NCBI RefSeq assembly: GCF_965228935.1
Contig: NZ_OZ245846.1
Coordinates: 5,208,001-5,272,000, forward strand
DNA length: 64,000 nucleotides
Reading direction: 5' to 3'
Origin: Ulvibacterium sp965228935
GTDB taxonomy: Bacteria > Bacteroidota > Bacteroidia > Flavobacteriales > Flavobacteriaceae
This document shows positions 63,268 through 64,000 of the stretch, piece after piece. A program made the translations under genes and the position numbers. Numbering within the stretch: position 1 is the stretch's first letter; each line of letters opens with the position of its first letter. The notes beneath the pieces were generated by a model, which was not told the origin of the DNA, ran no database searches, and worked only from the letters and a program-made list of their open reading frames with translations.

Positions 63268-64000
63268 TAACCTCTTTGCTTTGTACTGTTTCTATAAAAA
63301 TGTCGTTCGCGGAGGGAATGGTCTCTACAAAGCGAACGATATTGGCCCTATTGGATAGGTGGGCCAACATTTCCTTGGAATCGGTAGAAGGCAGTTCTAC
63401 CGTAAACTCCAACTGACCTTCTTCCCGGTGGTAATTTGATGAACGTAACTTAAATTTCCCTTCCAACTCCATCAAAAGGGAATCGCCATCCTTTACGTCC
63501 AGGCAAACATCAAATATATTGTTCCTGTATTCCTTTTTAATGTCCGATAGTTTTCCATCCAAAACTTTTTCGGAATTATGCAACAGCGCAATATATTCAC
63601 ATAACTCCTCAACGGACTCCATTCTGTGGGTAGAAAAGATTATGGAGGTACCGTTTTCCTTAAGTTTCAATATCTCGTCCTTGATAATATTGGCGTTGAT
63701 CGGATCGAAACCGCTGAAAGGCTCATCAAAAATTAAAAGTTTAGGTCTATGGAGAACGGTTACGATAAACTGTATTTTTTGGGCCATTCCCTTAGAAAGT
63801 TCCTGCACCTTTTTGTACCACCATCCTTCTATTTCCAATTGCTCAAACCAGAATTTTAAACGTTTTTTGGCCTCTGATTTACCGAGTCCCTTTAATTGTG
63901 CCAAATATAGGGCCTGTTCACCGACCTTCATACTTTTATAAAGGCCTCTTTCTTCCGGTAGATATCCTATTTGTGCAATATGATGGGGATTCAATGGTTC
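63260..64000 (-). CDS. ABC transporter ATP-binding protein (NatA type), 5' partial
   Basis: The N-terminus, including Walker A, lies beyond the right window edge. The frame is open to the edge (residues EP before the TTG at 63994), so the TTG is not the real start. Visible are GYLPEERGLY, signature LSKGMAQK, Walker B LLIFDEPFSGFDP, and the switch His in STHRMES; the C-terminal 100 residues are the exporter-type extension. Forms the pair with the permease it overlaps by 8 bp. Confidence 0.92.
   Translation of the reverse strand, partial: EPLNPHHIAQIGYLPEERGLYKSMKVGEQALYLAQLKGLGKSEAKKRLKFWFEQLEIEGWWYKKVQELSKGMAQKIQFIVTVLHRPKLLIFDEPFSGFDPINANIIKDEILKLKENGTSIIFSTHRMESVEELCEYIALLHNSEKVLDGKLSDIKKEYRNNIFDVCLDVKDGDSLLMELEGKFKLRSSNYHREEGQLEFTVELPSTDSKEMLAHLSNRANIVRFVETIPSANDIFIETVQSKEVNE

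Overview
The window is a chromosomal segment from a flavobacterium (Bacteroidota, family Flavobacteriaceae, probably a marine genus of the Maribacter/Zobellia/Muricauda type; the genus is a guess). Evidence: moderately AT-rich DNA; little Shine-Dalgarno sequence; promoter-like TTG / TAnnTTTG pairs; type IX secretion type-B C-terminal domains; a SusC/FecA-style TonB receptor with an N-terminal carboxypeptidase-like domain; the long Bacteroidota NusB; PUR-alpha-like DUF3276; DUF4856 and imelysin lipoproteins. Coding density is very high. I see no rRNA, tRNA, CRISPR array, prophage or complete insertion sequence.

Layout. 1-3085 (+) is the end of a surface-glycan locus: a predicted sialyltransferase (5' end outside the window), a CMP-nonulosonate synthetase fused to a HAD phosphatase, and a short NeuB-type synthase without the SAF domain. 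3217-7420 (+) holds a CCA-adding enzyme, heme A synthase, a pRiA4b ORF-3-like protein and an NdpA-type nucleoid protein, followed by an unrecognised gene on the minus strand with a heptamer tandem repeat at its stop codon. 8767-14090 (+) carries an ABC exporter pair, then three gliding-motility/T9SS type-B ORFs in tandem, the first an internally deleted remnant. 14274-26703 is mostly housekeeping: uvrB, small heat-shock protein, sucC, Lon-N-domain protein, lysA, an exported thioredoxin-fold protein, an exported nitrilase, a Tat-exported alpha/beta hydrolase, guaB.

26897-33244 (-) is a four-gene set transcribed DUF4856 lipoprotein, imelysin lipoprotein, HTTM (vitamin-K-dependent-carboxylase-like) membrane protein, TonB receptor. 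It is most likely an iron- or metal-acquisition system, with an AT-rich 7-1-7 palindrome upstream. 33401-44845 holds HMG-CoA lyase, a LysE exporter, pyrD, pepT, an oxidoreductase, the nusB-DUF1573-yajC operon, an ABC exporter and the PUR-like protein. 44934-53651 holds an M14 peptidase, an acyltransferase, small stress/redox enzymes, a 1-Cys peroxiredoxin, and an SDR with an AraC regulator. 53842-54685 contains a cold-shock gene and then a pair of tiny paralogous single-span membrane peptides (31 and 27 aa), which I regard as the most likely undescribed element. 54686-58884 holds a two-domain (cyclophilin+FKBP) isomerase, an M28 peptidase overlapping a PPK2, and a secreted unknown. 58954-64000 (-) is a tightly overlapping operon: ABC ATPase (cut by the window edge), ABC permease, MscS channel, DUF6268-like barrel, and a sigma-54 response regulator without a DNA-binding domain.

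How genes work together: the sialic-acid trio makes, activates and transfers a nonulosonic acid; the DUF4856-imelysin-HTTM-TonB set probably acts at the outer membrane; the terminal operon joins export, turgor release and an outer-membrane barrel to a response regulator, which suggests envelope homeostasis. All functions are read from sequence patterns only; no search was run.
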